64,000 bases of DNA, from the NCBI RefSeq assembly GCF_947496515.1, contig NZ_CANMDB010000002.1:248001-312000 (forward strand). Reading direction: 5' to 3'. Origin of the DNA: an uncultured Roseobacter sp. GTDB lineage: Bacteria; Pseudomonadota; Alphaproteobacteria; Rhodobacterales; Rhodobacteraceae. Shown in pieces: positions 44,472-54,126 of this stretch. Position 1 is the stretch's first letter; each line of letters begins with the position of its first letter. The position numbers and the translations under genes are program-made. The notes under the pieces were generated by a model. It worked only from the letters and a program-made list of their open reading frames with translations, had not been told where the DNA came from and made no database searches.

Positions 44472-46239
44472 GACAACGCACCTTGTGGCCGGGTTCAAGT
44501 TCGGTGAGAGCAGGGGCCGCAACGCCTTCGAAACGGAAGGCTTCGGGCCAGGTCGCCGGACTGCCGGCGCCTTTTGACACGAGCTCAAGATTGATCGGTC
44601 TGGATATATCTGGCTCGGGCTGCGCGGCGATCAAGGCGCAGGTGTAGGGGTGGCGGGGGTTGTAGAAAAGCGTATCCGGCGGGGCCTGTTCCACGATCAC
44701 GCCCTGGCGCATGACGGCAACCTCATCGGCGATGCGCGCGACAACCGCCAGATCGTGGCTGATGAAGAGATAGCTCAGCCCGATGCGGTCTCGGATGTCC
44801 TCCAGCAGGCAGAGGATCTGTTCTTGCACCGACACATCGAGCGCTGAGGTCGGCTCGTCACACACCAGCAGTACGGGATCCAGTGTCAGCGCGCGCGCGA
44901 TGGACAGCCGCTGCCGCTGCCCGCCCGAGAACGCATGCGGATATCGGCTGAGCATCGACGGATCGAGGCCGACCCACCGCAGCATCTCTGCGGCCTTCTC
45001 GCGCCGCTCAGATTTGCGGCCCAGATCGTGGATCTCCATCGGTTCGGTGAGTGCCTGGCCCACGCGCATGCGCGGCGAGAGTGATGAGTAGGGGTCCTGA
45101 AATACCATCTGCGCCTGGCGCTGAAAACGGATCCGATCCTCGGCATTCATGTCGTGGATCTTGAGCGGCGCAGCGTCCGCGGTGGCGCGAAACAGGATCT
45201 CACCGCCCTGATCAGGGGGTTCCGCACCCAGAGCGAGCCGCGCGCAGGTCGTTTTGCCGGAGCCGCTTTCGCCGACGACAGCGAGCGTCTTGCCGCGCTG
45301 CACGGTGAGGTTGACCTCGTGGCAGGCCGTGATCAGCGTTGGCTTGCGCCAACCGCCCGCGCGCATCGTGTAGGTCTTGCAGACGCCGCGCATCTGTAGG
45401 ATGGGATCGTCATTGGTCTCGGGTCGGGCGGGGGCGGCCACTTGGGGGATCATCGGGGCAGCGGCAAAGAGCTTTTGGGTGTAGCCATGTGCCGGATCGG
45501 ACAGTACTGCCTCGGCCGGGCCGCGCTCCATCACCCGGCCCTTGTTCATCACCACGACGCTCTCGGCCATGTTGGCGACGACGCCCAGATCGTGGGTCAC
45601 GAGGATCACTGCCATGCCGGTCTCTGACTGCAATTCCTTGATCAGCCCCAGCACCTGCGCCTGTGTCGTCACGTCGAGTGCGGTTGTCGGTTCATCCGCG
45701 ATCAGCAGTTCGGGTTTTGCCACCATTGCCATGGCGATCATGGCGCGCTGCCGCATGCCCCCGGACATCTCGAAGGGATAGGAGCGCCAGACCCGTGCGG
45801 GATCGGGGAACCCGACGCGCTCGAACGTCTCCAGCACCGAGGCCTTCGCGCGTGCGGCGTTCATATCCCGGTGCAGCAAAAGCACCTCTGACACCTGATC
45901 CCCCAGACGGTGCAGAGGCGACAGCGACCGCATGGGCTCCTGAAAGATCATGGAGATATGGTTGCCGCGGACCTTGCGCAGTGCGCGTTCCGGTTGACGC
46001 AACAGGTCAACGGTGCTGCCTTGCTGCGTGCTGGAGAACGTGATGCTGCCGCTGCGTATCTGCGCGGCCTCGGGCAGGATCCGCAAAACCGCCCGGCAAC
46101 TGATGGTCTTGCCCGATCCGCTTTCGCCCACCAGCGCCAGGGTCTCTCCCGGCATGACCTGAAAGCTCACGTCTTGCACCACCGGTTTTTCGGTGCCAAA
46201 GCCGATGCTCAGGTCCTGCACGTTGAGCAATGGGGTCAT
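44464..46239 (-). CDS. yejF: ABC transporter, double ATP-binding protein (YejF-like)
   Basis: A 591-residue fusion of two Dpp/Opp-type ATPases. The first half has Walker A GESGSGKT, signature MSGGMRQR and Walker [13 protein letters not shown], and the second half has [16 protein letters not shown] and [12 protein letters not shown]. Both switch regions are complete ([16 protein letters not shown]). Joined DppD-DppF organisation is the YejF hallmark. It is the first gene of the operon, giving the order F-A-B-E instead of the E. coli A-B-E-F order. The start ATG at 46239 begins [14 protein letters not shown]. Confidence 0.93.
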   Translation of the reverse strand: MTPLLNVQDLSIGFGTEKPVVQDVSFQVMPGETLALVGESGSGKTISCRAVLRILPEAAQIRSGSITFSSTQQGSTVDLLRQPERALRKVRGNHISMIFQEPMRSLSPLHRLGDQVSEVLLLHRDMNAARAKASVLETFERVGFPDPARVWRSYPFEMSGGMRQRAMIAMAMVAKPELLIADEPTTALDVTTQAQVLGLIKELQSETGMAVILVTHDLGVVANMAESVVVMNKGRVMERGPAEAVLSDPAHGYTQKLFAAAPMIPQVAAPARPETNDDPILQMRGVCKTYTMRAGGWRKPTLITACHEVNLTVQRGKTLAVVGESGSGKTTCARLALGAEPPDQGGEILFRATADAAPLKIHDMNAEDRIRFQRQAQMVFQDPYSSLSPRMRVGQALTEPMEIHDLGRKSERREKAAEMLRWVGLDPSMLSRYPHAFSGGQRQRLSIARALTLDPVLLVCDEPTSALDVSVQEQILCLLEDIRDRIGLSYLFISHDLAVVARIADEVAVMRQGVIVEQAPPDTLFYNPRHPYTCALIAAQPEPDISRPINLELVSKGAGSPATWPEAFRFEGVAAPALTELEPGHKVRCHV

Positions 46240-46403
46240 CGAACGCCTGTCTCTTCTGTCTGCCTGCGATCACGGGCCGCGTGAATTCAGTCAACGCGAT
46301 TTCCCGCGTAAGGTCCAGCGCCCCGGTCGAGGGGGCTTTCCTCTGGCAACCCTATTCGAAAGAGTGCATGGACTTGTGACAGTTTGACTGGGAGGGCGGG
46401 GCC

Positions 46404-46889
46404 GTGAGCCGATTGGATCTGTTTATCGACCGGATGGTGTCTCAGCGGGCCTGTCTGGATCACGCAGCGCGGCTGGTGGCCGACATGGATGGGCCGGTGT
46501 TCGAACTGGGGCTCGGTAACGGTCGGACGTACCACCATATGTGCAGCATCCTGCCTGAGCGGGACATTTACGTGTTCGAACGCAGCGTCGCATCGCATCC
46601 CGACAGCACGCCACCCGAGGATCGGGTGCTGCTCGGTGATGTTTTCGAGACGCTGCCGCAGGCGCAGGCCCGGTTCGGGCCGGTGGCGCGTCTGATCCAC
46701 GCCGATCTCGGTGGGCATGACGCTGCGAAAAACGATGCATTTGCTCGCGCCGTCTCACCTGTGGTGGCACCATTACTGGCGCCCGGCGGGCTGATGGTGT
46801 CGAGCGACCGGATGTATTTCGACGATCTTGAAGAGATTGCGCTGCCACCCGGTGCCGTCCAAGGGCGCTGTTTCATCTACCGGCGCTGA
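46404..46889 (+). CDS. class I SAM-dependent methyltransferase
   Basis: A 161-residue small methyltransferase-like protein. The glycine-rich motif I is visible as DGPVFELGLGNGRTYHHM, followed by IYVFERSVASHPD as the acidic loop after strand 2 and LIHADLGGHDAAKN as motif IV region, then LLAPGGLMVSSDR. It starts with GTG at 46404 with GGAGGGCGGGG about 7 bases upstream. It diverges from yejF and converges on rpe with 8 bases between. Substrate unknown; the family is common in Rhodobacterales. Confidence 0.82.
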   Translation: MSRLDLFIDRMVSQRACLDHAARLVADMDGPVFELGLGNGRTYHHMCSILPERDIYVFERSVASHPDSTPPEDRVLLGDVFETLPQAQARFGPVARLIHADLGGHDAAKNDAFARAVSPVVAPLLAPGGLMVSSDRMYFDDLEEIALPPGAVQGRCFIYRR

Positions 46890-46897
46890 GCGCTCTC

Positions 46898-47587
46898 TCA
46901 GGCATAGGTGCCGGTCGCCGCGTCGCGGATGGCGCGGATGTTAGTGCCGTAGGGGGCCGGATCGCTGACGGAGCCGCCGCGAAAGACGGCCGATCCCGCT
47001 ACCAGCACATCGGCTCCGGCCTTGGCGACAAGCGGCGCGGTTGTCGGATCAACGCCGCCGTCGATCTCGATATGCACGGGCCGGTCCCCGATCATGGCGC
47101 GCAGGCGGCGAATTTTCGCGGTCATGTCGATGAACTTTTGCCCGCCAAAGCCCGGGTTCACGGTCATCACACAGATCAGATCGACCATGTCCATGAGGTC
47201 CGCGACCGCCTCTGCCGGCGTGCCGGGGTTGAGGGCGACACCGGCCTTGGCACCGGCACCGCGGATGGCCTGCAGGGTGCGGTGAATGTGAGGGCCGGCC
47301 TCTACATGTGCCGTGATCACATCCGCGCCTGCCTGGGCAAAGGCGTCGATATAGGGATCCACCGGCGCGATCATCAGGTGCACGTCCATCACTCCCTTGA
47401 TATGCGGCCGGATCGCAGCACAGGTCGCGGGGCCAAAGGTGATGTTGGGCACGAAATGCCCGTCCATCACATCCACATGCACCCAATCGGCGCCCTGGGC
47501 CTCGATGGCCGCGCATTCCGCCCCGAAATTCGCGAAATCCGCGGCGAGAATGGAGGGAGCGATCTTGATGGAACGGTCGAAGGACAT
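46898..47587 (-). CDS. rpe: ribulose-phosphate 3-epimerase
   Basis: A 229-residue TIM-barrel enzyme interconverting ribulose-5-phosphate and xylulose-5-phosphate. Motifs are APSILAADFANFGAE, VHVDVMDGHFVPNITFG (metal His and Asp), HLMI, VMTVNPGFGGQKFID and VHIEIDGGVDPTTAPL, followed by DVLVAGSAVF. Length is typical. It diverges from the NitT/TauT-type binding-protein gene with 131 bases between starts. Confidence 0.96.
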   Translation of the reverse strand: MSFDRSIKIAPSILAADFANFGAECAAIEAQGADWVHVDVMDGHFVPNITFGPATCAAIRPHIKGVMDVHLMIAPVDPYIDAFAQAGADVITAHVEAGPHIHRTLQAIRGAGAKAGVALNPGTPAEAVADLMDMVDLICVMTVNPGFGGQKFIDMTAKIRRLRAMIGDRPVHIEIDGGVDPTTAPLVAKAGADVLVAGSAVFRGGSVSDPAPYGTNIRAIRDAATGTYA

Positions 47588-47718
47588 GGGGCACCTCAGG
47601 TCATTGGATGCTCCAGGTTGTACCGGGGCGGCGGGCGCAGGGGCAAGAGCGCTCTTTGGTTGCGGCGGTGCATCGGGCTCCGCTAAGGTCCGGCACAGGG
47701 GCGTTCAGGGAGGATCAC

Positions 47719-48738
47719 ATGCCACATTTCAATCGCAGAACCGTTCTCGGGGCCATGGGAGCCGCTGGTGCTGTCGGCCTGGCGGCACCGGCTATCGCGA
47801 AAACACGCAAGATCACCGTGGGGGCGCTGCGTTTCACCAGTCATTCCGGCACATTCATCGCGGCGGAGCGGGCCTATTTTGCTGATGCGGGTCTTGAGGT
47901 CGAGCTGAAGTTCTTTCAGGCGGCGCAGCCCATGGCCGTGGCCATCGCCAGCGGCGATGTGGACTACGCGATCACGGCTGTGTCGGGCGGTCTGGTGTCG
48001 CTGGCGGACAAGGGTGCGATCAAGGTCATTGGCGGCGCGCTGTCCGAAGAAGCAGGCATCGACGGTCAAAAGATCCTCGTCAGCGACGCGGCGTTTCAGG
48101 CAGGGTTGACAAGTCCCGCTGCTCTGGACGGGCGCAGTTTCGGCATGACGACGGCGGGGTCTTCGTTTCACTATATGGGTTCCAAGATCGCACAGTCCGA
48201 AGGTGCGGATCTGTCGTTCAAGCCCCTGCAGAAAGTGGGGGCCATCATCGGTGCGCTGAAATCCGGGCAGATAGACGCATGGTCCATCGTGCCTCATATC
48301 GCCAAGCCGCTGGCAGGGTCCGGCGCGGTACATATCATCGGTGACGTGGCCCAGTACCTGCCTGAATATCAGGTGACGACGGTTTTTACCTCCGCAAAGA
48401 ATGCGGCCGACGAACGCCAGATGACGCAGGATTATCTGGGCGCTTACGCGCGCGGTGTGGCGGATTACAACGCCACCATGATCGCGCGGGAGAACGGGCA
48501 GGAAGGGGTCGACGCCATGGTCGATCTGATCCACCGGTATGTCTACACCGACCGCCCGCGCGAAAAGGCAGCACCGTCGATCATCAACGGCACCATGCGG
48601 CTGAACGAAGGGGCCGCGCTGAATGTGGCGTCGGTGGCCGATCAGCTGGGCTGGTTCCAGTCCGAAGGGCTGGTGAGCGCCGACATCCCGCTGGAGACGC
48701 TGCTCGATACGTCCTACGTCGACACACTGGGCAGCTGA
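47719..48738 (+). CDS. ABC transporter substrate-binding protein (NitT/TauT-type, Tat signal)
   Basis: A 339-residue binding protein with a twin-arginine signal (NRRTVLGAMGAAGAVGLAAPAIA). The family core reads KITVGALRFTSHSGTFIAAERAYFADAGLEVEL, YAITAVSGGLVSLADKGAIKVIGG and GRSFGMTTAGSSFHYMGSKIA, like SsuA/TauA/ThiY-type proteins. The ATG at 47719 has GGGAGG about 5 bases upstream. It heads a compact three-gene operon with an ATPase and a permease. The ligand could be an alkylsulfonate, taurine, nitrate or a pyrimidine-type compound; the sequence does not tell. Confidence 0.9.
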   Translation: MPHFNRRTVLGAMGAAGAVGLAAPAIAKTRKITVGALRFTSHSGTFIAAERAYFADAGLEVELKFFQAAQPMAVAIASGDVDYAITAVSGGLVSLADKGAIKVIGGALSEEAGIDGQKILVSDAAFQAGLTSPAALDGRSFGMTTAGSSFHYMGSKIAQSEGADLSFKPLQKVGAIIGALKSGQIDAWSIVPHIAKPLAGSGAVHIIGDVAQYLPEYQVTTVFTSAKNAADERQMTQDYLGAYARGVADYNATMIARENGQEGVDAMVDLIHRYVYTDRPREKAAPSIINGTMRLNEGAALNVASVADQLGWFQSEGLVSADIPLETLLDTSYVDTLGS

Positions 48739-48742
48739 CAGT

Positions 48743-49510
48743 ATGGAGCTGCGCGTTGACCGCGTCAGCCACAGCTACGATGGCCGGAAGGTGCTGAATG
48801 AGGTCACACTCGATGTGCCTGAAGGTCAGATCGTGTGTATCGTGGGACCGTCCGGCTGCGGCAAATCCACCTTGCTGCGTCTCATGGGCGGGCTGGAGGA
48901 GCCCGCCTCCGGTCAGGTGCAGCAGGTGGGGGAAGCGCCTGCAGGCTGTCTCAACCCGCTCACCTATATCTTTCAGGACTTCGCCCTGCTGCCGTGGCGG
49001 ACGGTGGCGGGAAATGTGGCGCTGGCGCTGGAAGATCATGCGCTCGGGCGGATGGAGATGCGCGCGCGGATTGACGGCGTGCTGGCACGTACCCGGTTGC
49101 AGGAGTTCGGCAAGGCGCTGCCCCGACAGCTTTCGGGCGGGATGAAACAGAGGGTGGCCATCGCGCGGGCACTGGCCGTGGATCCGGCAGTGCTGCTGAT
49201 GGATGAGCCGCTCTCCGCGCTCGACAGCCAGACCCGGGAGCTGCTGATGGATGATCTGATCACCCTGTGGACAAAAACGCCCTTCACTGCGGTTTACGTG
49301 ACCCACAATCTGGCCGAGGCCGTGCGGTTGGGCCACCGGGTCGTGGTATTGTCGCGCAGGCCGGGGGAAGTGCGCGAGATCGTGACGCTCGATCAACCCC
49401 TTGGACAGCGCAGCTATGGAGATACGGATCTGGAGCGAACCCAAAAGCATCTCTGGGGGCTGATGCGGGACGAAGCGATGGCAGCGGATGCGGAGCTCGT
49501 CAGTGGATAA
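48743..49510 (+). CDS. ABC transporter ATP-binding protein (NitT/TauT type)
   Basis: A 255-residue ATPase with Walker A GPSGCGKST, Q-loop ...IFQDFALLPW, signature LSGGMKQR, Walker B VLLMDEPLSALD and switch VTHNLAEA. The LPWRTVAGNVALAL segment is typical of the SsuB/TauB group. It begins 4 bases after the binding-protein gene and overlaps the permease gene. Confidence 0.93.
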   Translation: MELRVDRVSHSYDGRKVLNEVTLDVPEGQIVCIVGPSGCGKSTLLRLMGGLEEPASGQVQQVGEAPAGCLNPLTYIFQDFALLPWRTVAGNVALALEDHALGRMEMRARIDGVLARTRLQEFGKALPRQLSGGMKQRVAIARALAVDPAVLLMDEPLSALDSQTRELLMDDLITLWTKTPFTAVYVTHNLAEAVRLGHRVVVLSRRPGEVREIVTLDQPLGQRSYGDTDLERTQKHLWGLMRDEAMAADAELVSG

Positions 49511-50297
49511 AAACGCCCGGACGGTCGCTTTCAGAGGGGGTGGTTTTGCGCCCCGAGGTCGGGCCTGGGTGGGTTTTGTCGTCTTTGCCGTGCTTCTAGG
49601 TGCGGCAGAGTGGGGCACGCGCAGCGGGTTGATCTCGCCATTGACGCTGCCGCGGCCCAGCGATGTGGTCCAGACATTCTCCGAGCTCTACGCCTCGGGT
49701 CTGTTGTTCGCGCATCTGCTGCCATCGCTGTCGCGTCTGGTGGTGGGGGCCGCGTTCGGTGTGTCCGTCGGGATATCCGTGGGTCTGATGATGGGACTTT
49801 TTTCGCTGGTACGTGCGGGGCTTGTGCCGCTGGTGGCCGCGATCTTTCCGATCCCGAAGATCGCCCTTTTGCCGCTTTTCGTGATCTGGTTTGGCATTGA
49901 TGAGGGCAGTAAATATGCGCTCATTGCCTTCGGGACGTTCACCCCCACGGTGGTGGCCACCTACACGGCTGTGGACAACGTGGACAGGACGCTGATCCGC
50001 ATGGGCCAGAGCTTTGGCCTGAGCTGGCTCAGCATCGTGCGCAAGATCGTTTTGCCCGGTGCGATGCCCGGCATCCTCGCGGGGCTGCGAATCTCGCTGG
50101 CGATTGCCATTATTCTTCTGGTCGCAGCGGAGATGCTGGGCGCGGAATACGGCATTGGCGCGTACATCCTGGAAGCAGGGTCGCTCTATGATCTGGAGCG
50201 GCTCTTTGCCGGTGTCGTGATCCTGTCGGTTCTGGGCGTGCTCGTCAGTTCAGCGATCGGTGCCATCGAGCGGCGCGTGCTGAATTGGCGGACGTGA
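49503..50297 (+). CDS. ABC transporter permease (NitT/TauT type)
   Basis: A 264-residue permease with about six spans and the EAA block RTLIRMGQSFGLSWLSIVRKIVLPGAMPGI, typical of the SsuC/TauC family. A GTG at 49503 is favoured, since GGAG lies at 49492-49495; an ATG at 49488 would add five residues with a poorer ribosome site. It overlaps the ATPase gene by 8 bases and completes the transporter. The following 137 bases to 50435 lack a gene. Confidence 0.88.
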   Translation: MDKNARTVAFRGGGFAPRGRAWVGFVVFAVLLGAAEWGTRSGLISPLTLPRPSDVVQTFSELYASGLLFAHLLPSLSRLVVGAAFGVSVGISVGLMMGLFSLVRAGLVPLVAAIFPIPKIALLPLFVIWFGIDEGSKYALIAFGTFTPTVVATYTAVDNVDRTLIRMGQSFGLSWLSIVRKIVLPGAMPGILAGLRISLAIAIILLVAAEMLGAEYGIGAYILEAGSLYDLERLFAGVVILSVLGVLVSSAIGAIERRVLNWRT

Positions 50298-50434
50298 CCT
50301 GACAGGCGCGGCTTGCGCCGCACGACATGTCCCGAGCGCGCCCCTCCGGGCCGTGCTCGGTGCTGGCGCGGGTTTCGGAGGAACGCAGAAAATACAGATC
50401 GTTACGCCATATGTCTCATGTGAAGCTTGAAGCT

Positions 50435-51307
50435 TCAGGTAAACTTTCGGAAGAGCTTGGTCTGGTCGAACATCTCCTCCAGCGCCTGAGTGCGGTCGCG
50501 GGTCCGATCCCAGGCGTTGTTCTGTACCTGCGCGATCAGAGTCTCTATCAGCAGCAAAGTGGTCGCCGCGGAATCCCAGGCAGAAGGCACGACAATCCGG
50601 CTGGAAAAGCAAATGTCCGCCAGTTGGTGCACGGGCGAGCGCCATTGATCTGTGAAGAGGATGAGACGAGCGCCGCGGGCACGCGCCATCTCTGCCAGCT
50701 TGAGAGTGTTTGCCTCATATCGGCGGACATCGAAGATCACGAAGACATCGCCTTCGCGCACATCCAGCAGGTAGTGCGGCCAGGCGTTGGAGGTTGACTG
50801 AATATGGATCACGTCCGGTCGGATCATCTGCATGTGCAGAAACAGGTATTCCGCTAGCGTGTGGGTGATCCGGCCGCCCACGATGTGCAGTTTGCCGCTG
50901 GTGTCGGCCAGATGCGCGCAGGCGGTGTCGAAGTCGGCGGTGTCGATCTGGCTGAGTGAGTTGCGGATGTTGCCGATCACGGCTTCGGTAAAACGGTTGA
51001 GCATATGCTCTTCCGGCGCGCCTTCGGCCCAGGTGTCGTGTTTGGCGATCGGGCCGCTGACCTTGGCCTTGATCTCCTCGCGCAGGTCGGCCTGGAATTC
51101 GGCGTAGCCCTTGAAGCCCAGTTTCTGCACCATCCGCGCCACCGTCGGCGTCGAGACATCCGCATCCGCCGCGAGCGCCGCAATCGGCCCGAGGCCGGAG
51201 GCGGGGTAGTTCTCCAGGATCGCCTGAGCCAGTTGTCGCTCGGCCCGGGTCAGGCTGTCTAGCCGGGTCTGTAGCCTGTCGGCGATGGTCAGGGTCGGGT
51301 CGGTCAC
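50435..51307 (-). CDS. MurR/RpiR-family transcriptional regulator
   Basis: A 290-residue regulator with an N-terminal HTH_6 domain (ERQLAQAILENYPASGLGPIAALAADADVSTPTVARMVQKLGFKGYAEFQADLREE) and a C-terminal SIS domain (GKLHIVGGRITHTLAEYLFLHMQMIR to RGARLILFTDQWRSPV). SIS domains usually sense phosphosugars, though RpiR regulators also control amino-acid and amine catabolism. It diverges from the catabolic operon at 51429-59109 with 121 bases between, which carries repeats that fit an RpiR operator. It most likely represses that operon. Confidence 0.93.
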   Translation of the reverse strand: MTDPTLTIADRLQTRLDSLTRAERQLAQAILENYPASGLGPIAALAADADVSTPTVARMVQKLGFKGYAEFQADLREEIKAKVSGPIAKHDTWAEGAPEEHMLNRFTEAVIGNIRNSLSQIDTADFDTACAHLADTSGKLHIVGGRITHTLAEYLFLHMQMIRPDVIHIQSTSNAWPHYLLDVREGDVFVIFDVRRYEANTLKLAEMARARGARLILFTDQWRSPVHQLADICFSSRIVVPSAWDSAATTLLLIETLIAQVQNNAWDRTRDRTQALEEMFDQTKLFRKFT

Positions 51308-51333
51308 AACGCCTCTGCCTCAGTTTTGACGGA

Positions 51334-51386
51334 TTTCATTACAGCTGAGACTTAACTGAACATCAGCTTTCATTATTGTGTTGACA
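51334..51386. promoter_or_regulatory. RpiR operator candidate and promoter of the catabolic operon
   Basis: TTTCATTA occurs twice in direct orientation, at 51334-51341 and 51368-51375, starting 34 bases apart. Between them, AGCTGA (51343-51348) and TCAGCT (51363-51368) form an inverted repeat. Immediately downstream a perfect -35 box TTGACA lies at 51381-51386, with a weak -10 (GAGATT region) near 51404-51409. That promoter would place transcription start near 51416, supporting a start codon at 51429 and not at 51411. Confidence 0.5.
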
Positions 51387-51428
51387 GAGCGTCGGACAGG
51401 CAAGAGATTTATGCCGAACGGGGGTCGA

Positions 51429-52193
51429 ATGTCGGCAGATCAGACGCAAAACGGGGAAGAGGAGGCTGTCGCGGTGCTGCGCGGGCAGGGGGCCGCCGGT
51501 GTCGTACTGGTCTGTGAACATGCCGCCAACGTCTTTCCCCAAGACATCGGCGATCTGGACGTGCCGCCGGAGATGCGGAGCGGCCACGCGGCCTGGGATC
51601 CCGGCGCCCTGGGTGTCGCGACGGGGATGTCCGAACGCCTCGATGCGCCACTGGTCGCGGGGCGGGTCTCGCGCTTGATCTACGACTGCAACCGGCCGCC
51701 GGAGGCGGAGACAGCCATCCTGCAGCAGAGCGAGGGCATGGCCATTCCGGGCAACATCGGACTGTCGCCGGCGGATCGCGCGGCCCGTGTGACGCGCTAT
51801 TACCTGCCGTTCGAGGCGGCGTTGCACCGGACGCTGGACCGCGCGCGCGCCAAGGCTCTGGTGACCATCCACAGCTTTACGCCGGTCTTCATGGGCAAAA
51901 GGCGGGATGTGGCACTGGGCGTTCTGCACGACAGCGATACACGGCTGGCGGATGCGATGCTCGCCTGTGCCGGACGGCACACTGATCTGCGCACCGAGCG
52001 TAACGCACCCTACGGCCCGCAAGACGGGGTGACCCATACCTTGCGCCTGCATGGTCTCGCCCGGGGGATTCCCAATGTCATGCTGGAGGTGCGCAACGAC
52101 CTGATTTCCTCGCCCGTCGAAGAGGCGGCGATGGCCGCGATGCTGAGCGGCTGGCTGATGGAAGCGATGGCGGCCATCGAGGTGCCGGTGTGA
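51429..52193 (+). CDS. N-formylglutamate amidohydrolase family protein
   Basis: A 254-residue zinc-dependent amidohydrolase of the FGase family, which classically removes formate from N-formylglutamate in histidine breakdown. Visible blocks are VVLVCEHAANVFPQDIG, HAAWDPGALGVA and RLIYDCNRPP, ending with a MLEVRNDLI segment as in the family. No hut genes are near, so the substrate is probably another N-acyl amino acid or a glutamyl amide. The ATG at 51429 has GGGGG about 6 bases upstream and fits the promoter; an ATG at 51411 is possible. It overlaps dctQ by 4 bases. Confidence 0.87.
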   Translation: MSADQTQNGEEEAVAVLRGQGAAGVVLVCEHAANVFPQDIGDLDVPPEMRSGHAAWDPGALGVATGMSERLDAPLVAGRVSRLIYDCNRPPEAETAILQQSEGMAIPGNIGLSPADRAARVTRYYLPFEAALHRTLDRARAKALVTIHSFTPVFMGKRRDVALGVLHDSDTRLADAMLACAGRHTDLRTERNAPYGPQDGVTHTLRLHGLARGIPNVMLEVRNDLISSPVEEAAMAAMLSGWLMEAMAAIEVPV

Positions 52194-52768
52194 GGCGTCT
52201 CGCCACGCTCTATGTCCGGGTCGTGGATGCGGTCAACTACCGGATCGGGCGGGTCATGATGTACGGTATCTTTGTCATGATGGGCATCCTGCTGTGGTCC
52301 TCGATCTCCAAGACGTTTTTCCTGCCAACGCTCTGGACGCTGGAACTCGCACAGTTCGCCATGGTCGCCTACTACATCACCGGCGGTCCTTACGCGATGC
52401 AGATGGGCGCCAATGTGCGCATGGATCTGTTCTATCATGAATGGTCGGTGCGCAAGAAGGCGTGGTTCGACGCTTTCACGGTGCTCCTGCTGATATTCTA
52501 TCTCGGCGTGCTTCTCTACGGTGCGCTTGGCTCTACTGCCTATTCGCTGGGCTATTGGGGGCAGGAGCCGTTGGCTTTTTTCGCTGGGCTGGTGACCGGT
52601 GCGGAGGAAGTCGGACGGCTGGAGCGTTCCAGCACGGCATGGCGGCCCTATATATGGCCGATCAAGGCGATCATGATCCTGGGCTTTTTCCTGATGCTGC
52701 TCCAGGCGATTTCGGAGCTGATCAAGGACATCGCGACCATCCGGGAGGTTGATCTGCATGTCCTATGA
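52190..52768 (+). CDS. dctQ: TRAP transporter small permease DctQ-like
   Basis: A 192-residue inner-membrane protein with four spans, the small subunit of a TRAP transporter. The N-terminal MMYGIFVMMGILLWSSISKTFF and the later ANVRMDLFYHEWSVRKK are typical of the family; R-x-D-L-F lies in the cytosolic loop. The GTG at 52190 overlaps the amidohydrolase stop. It also overlaps dctM by 11 bases. The subunit holds the large permease and receives substrate from the periplasmic protein. Confidence 0.9.
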   Translation: MRRLATLYVRVVDAVNYRIGRVMMYGIFVMMGILLWSSISKTFFLPTLWTLELAQFAMVAYYITGGPYAMQMGANVRMDLFYHEWSVRKKAWFDAFTVLLLIFYLGVLLYGALGSTAYSLGYWGQEPLAFFAGLVTGAEEVGRLERSSTAWRPYIWPIKAIMILGFFLMLLQAISELIKDIATIREVDLHVL

Positions 52769-54080
52769 GCTGATCGCCATCAGCATGTTTGCCTCCATGA
52801 TGCTGATGCTCATGACGGGGCAGCGGGTGTTCGGTGCCATCGGTGGTGTGGCAGCACTAGCGGCGATCCTGCTGTGGGATCCGGGTGGGGTGAACATTCC
52901 GTTTTCAGCGGCGATGAAGCTGATGAACTGGTACCCGTTGCTGACGCTGCCAATGTTCATCTTCATGGGCTATGTGCTGTCGGAATCGAAGATCGCCGAC
53001 GATCTCTACCGCATGTTCCATGTCTGGATGGGGCCGGTGTCGGGCGGGCTGGCGATCGGCACGATCGGGCTGATGGTGCTGGTGTCGGCCATGAATGGTC
53101 TGAGCGTCGCGGGCATGGCTATCGGAGCAACCATCGCGCTGCCGGAGCTGCTGCGCCGCGGCTACGACAAGCGGATGGTCACGGGGGTCATTCAGGCTGG
53201 ATCATCACTGGGCATTCTGGTGCCGCCGTCGGTGGTACTAGTGCTTTATGCGATGATCGCGCGGCAGCCGGTAGGGCAGCTATGGCTGGCCGGTGTGGTG
53301 CCGGGGCTGATGATGGCGGGGGCGTTTATCCTCTATATCTACCTGCGATGCCGGGCGAACCCCGCGCTTGGGCCGGTGCTGCCGCCGGAGGAGCGCACGG
53401 TGTCCATGTCCGAAAAACTGCGGCTGCTGCGTGCGGGGCTGCTGCCCATCGTGATTTTCATGGCGATGATGGTGCCCTTTGTGAATGGTTGGACGAGCCT
53501 CGTGGAAAGCTCTGCCATCGGGGCGCTGACGGCCTTGCTGGCGGCGGTTCTGAAGGGGCGCATGAACCGCGTCGTGTTCGAGACCTCGGTGCGTCAGACC
53601 CTCGCAATCTCCTGCATGTTCATGTGGATTATTCTCGCCGCCCTCGGGTTTGGTGCGGTTTTTGACGGGTTGGGGGCGGTAAAGGCGATAGATCAGCTGT
53701 TTACCGAACAACTCAATCTCAACCCCTGGATGATCCTGATCCTGATGCAGCTGTCGTTTCTGCTGATGGGCACCTTCCTCGATGACACCGCGATGCTGGT
53801 GATCGTCGCACCGCTTTATGTGCCGCTGGTGGCGGCGCTCGGGTTCGATCTGATCTGGTACGGGGTGCTCTATACGATCACCACACAGATCGCCTATATG
53901 ACGCCGCCCTTCGGCTATAACCTTTTTCTGATGCGGGCCATGGCCCCGCCCGAAATCACGCTCAAGGACATCTACGGCTCGATCCTGCCCTTTGTCGTTG
54001 TGATGATCGGGTGCCTCGCGCTCATCATGACCTTTCCGCAGATTGCCCTGTGGCTGCCGGAATATGTTTACGGAAAATAA
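52758..54080 (+). CDS. dctM: TRAP transporter large permease DctM-like
   Basis: A 440-residue sodium-coupled permease with about twelve spans. Family signatures include LPMFIFMGYVLSESKIADDLY, the GLSVAGMAIGATIALPELLRRGYDKRMVTGVIQAGSSLGILVPPSVVLVLY block and a late TPPFGYNLFLMRAMAPP. The ATG at 52758 is chosen because GGGAGG at 52743-52748 is correctly spaced. It overlaps dctQ by 11 bases and is followed after 46 bases by dctP. Confidence 0.94.
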   Translation: MSYELIAISMFASMMLMLMTGQRVFGAIGGVAALAAILLWDPGGVNIPFSAAMKLMNWYPLLTLPMFIFMGYVLSESKIADDLYRMFHVWMGPVSGGLAIGTIGLMVLVSAMNGLSVAGMAIGATIALPELLRRGYDKRMVTGVIQAGSSLGILVPPSVVLVLYAMIARQPVGQLWLAGVVPGLMMAGAFILYIYLRCRANPALGPVLPPEERTVSMSEKLRLLRAGLLPIVIFMAMMVPFVNGWTSLVESSAIGALTALLAAVLKGRMNRVVFETSVRQTLAISCMFMWIILAALGFGAVFDGLGAVKAIDQLFTEQLNLNPWMILILMQLSFLLMGTFLDDTAMLVIVAPLYVPLVAALGFDLIWYGVLYTITTQIAYMTPPFGYNLFLMRAMAPPEITLKDIYGSILPFVVVMIGCLALIMTFPQIALWLPEYVYGK

Positions 54081-54126
54081 CCAAGACCCCGGACGACGGG
54101 GCGTTCAACGCAACAAGGAGACCACA

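Noticed and set aside
42555-44507. 650-codon plus-strand open frame opposite yejA
   Set aside because: It is exactly antisense to a clear family-5 binding-protein gene; long antisense frames are expected in high-GC coding DNA.
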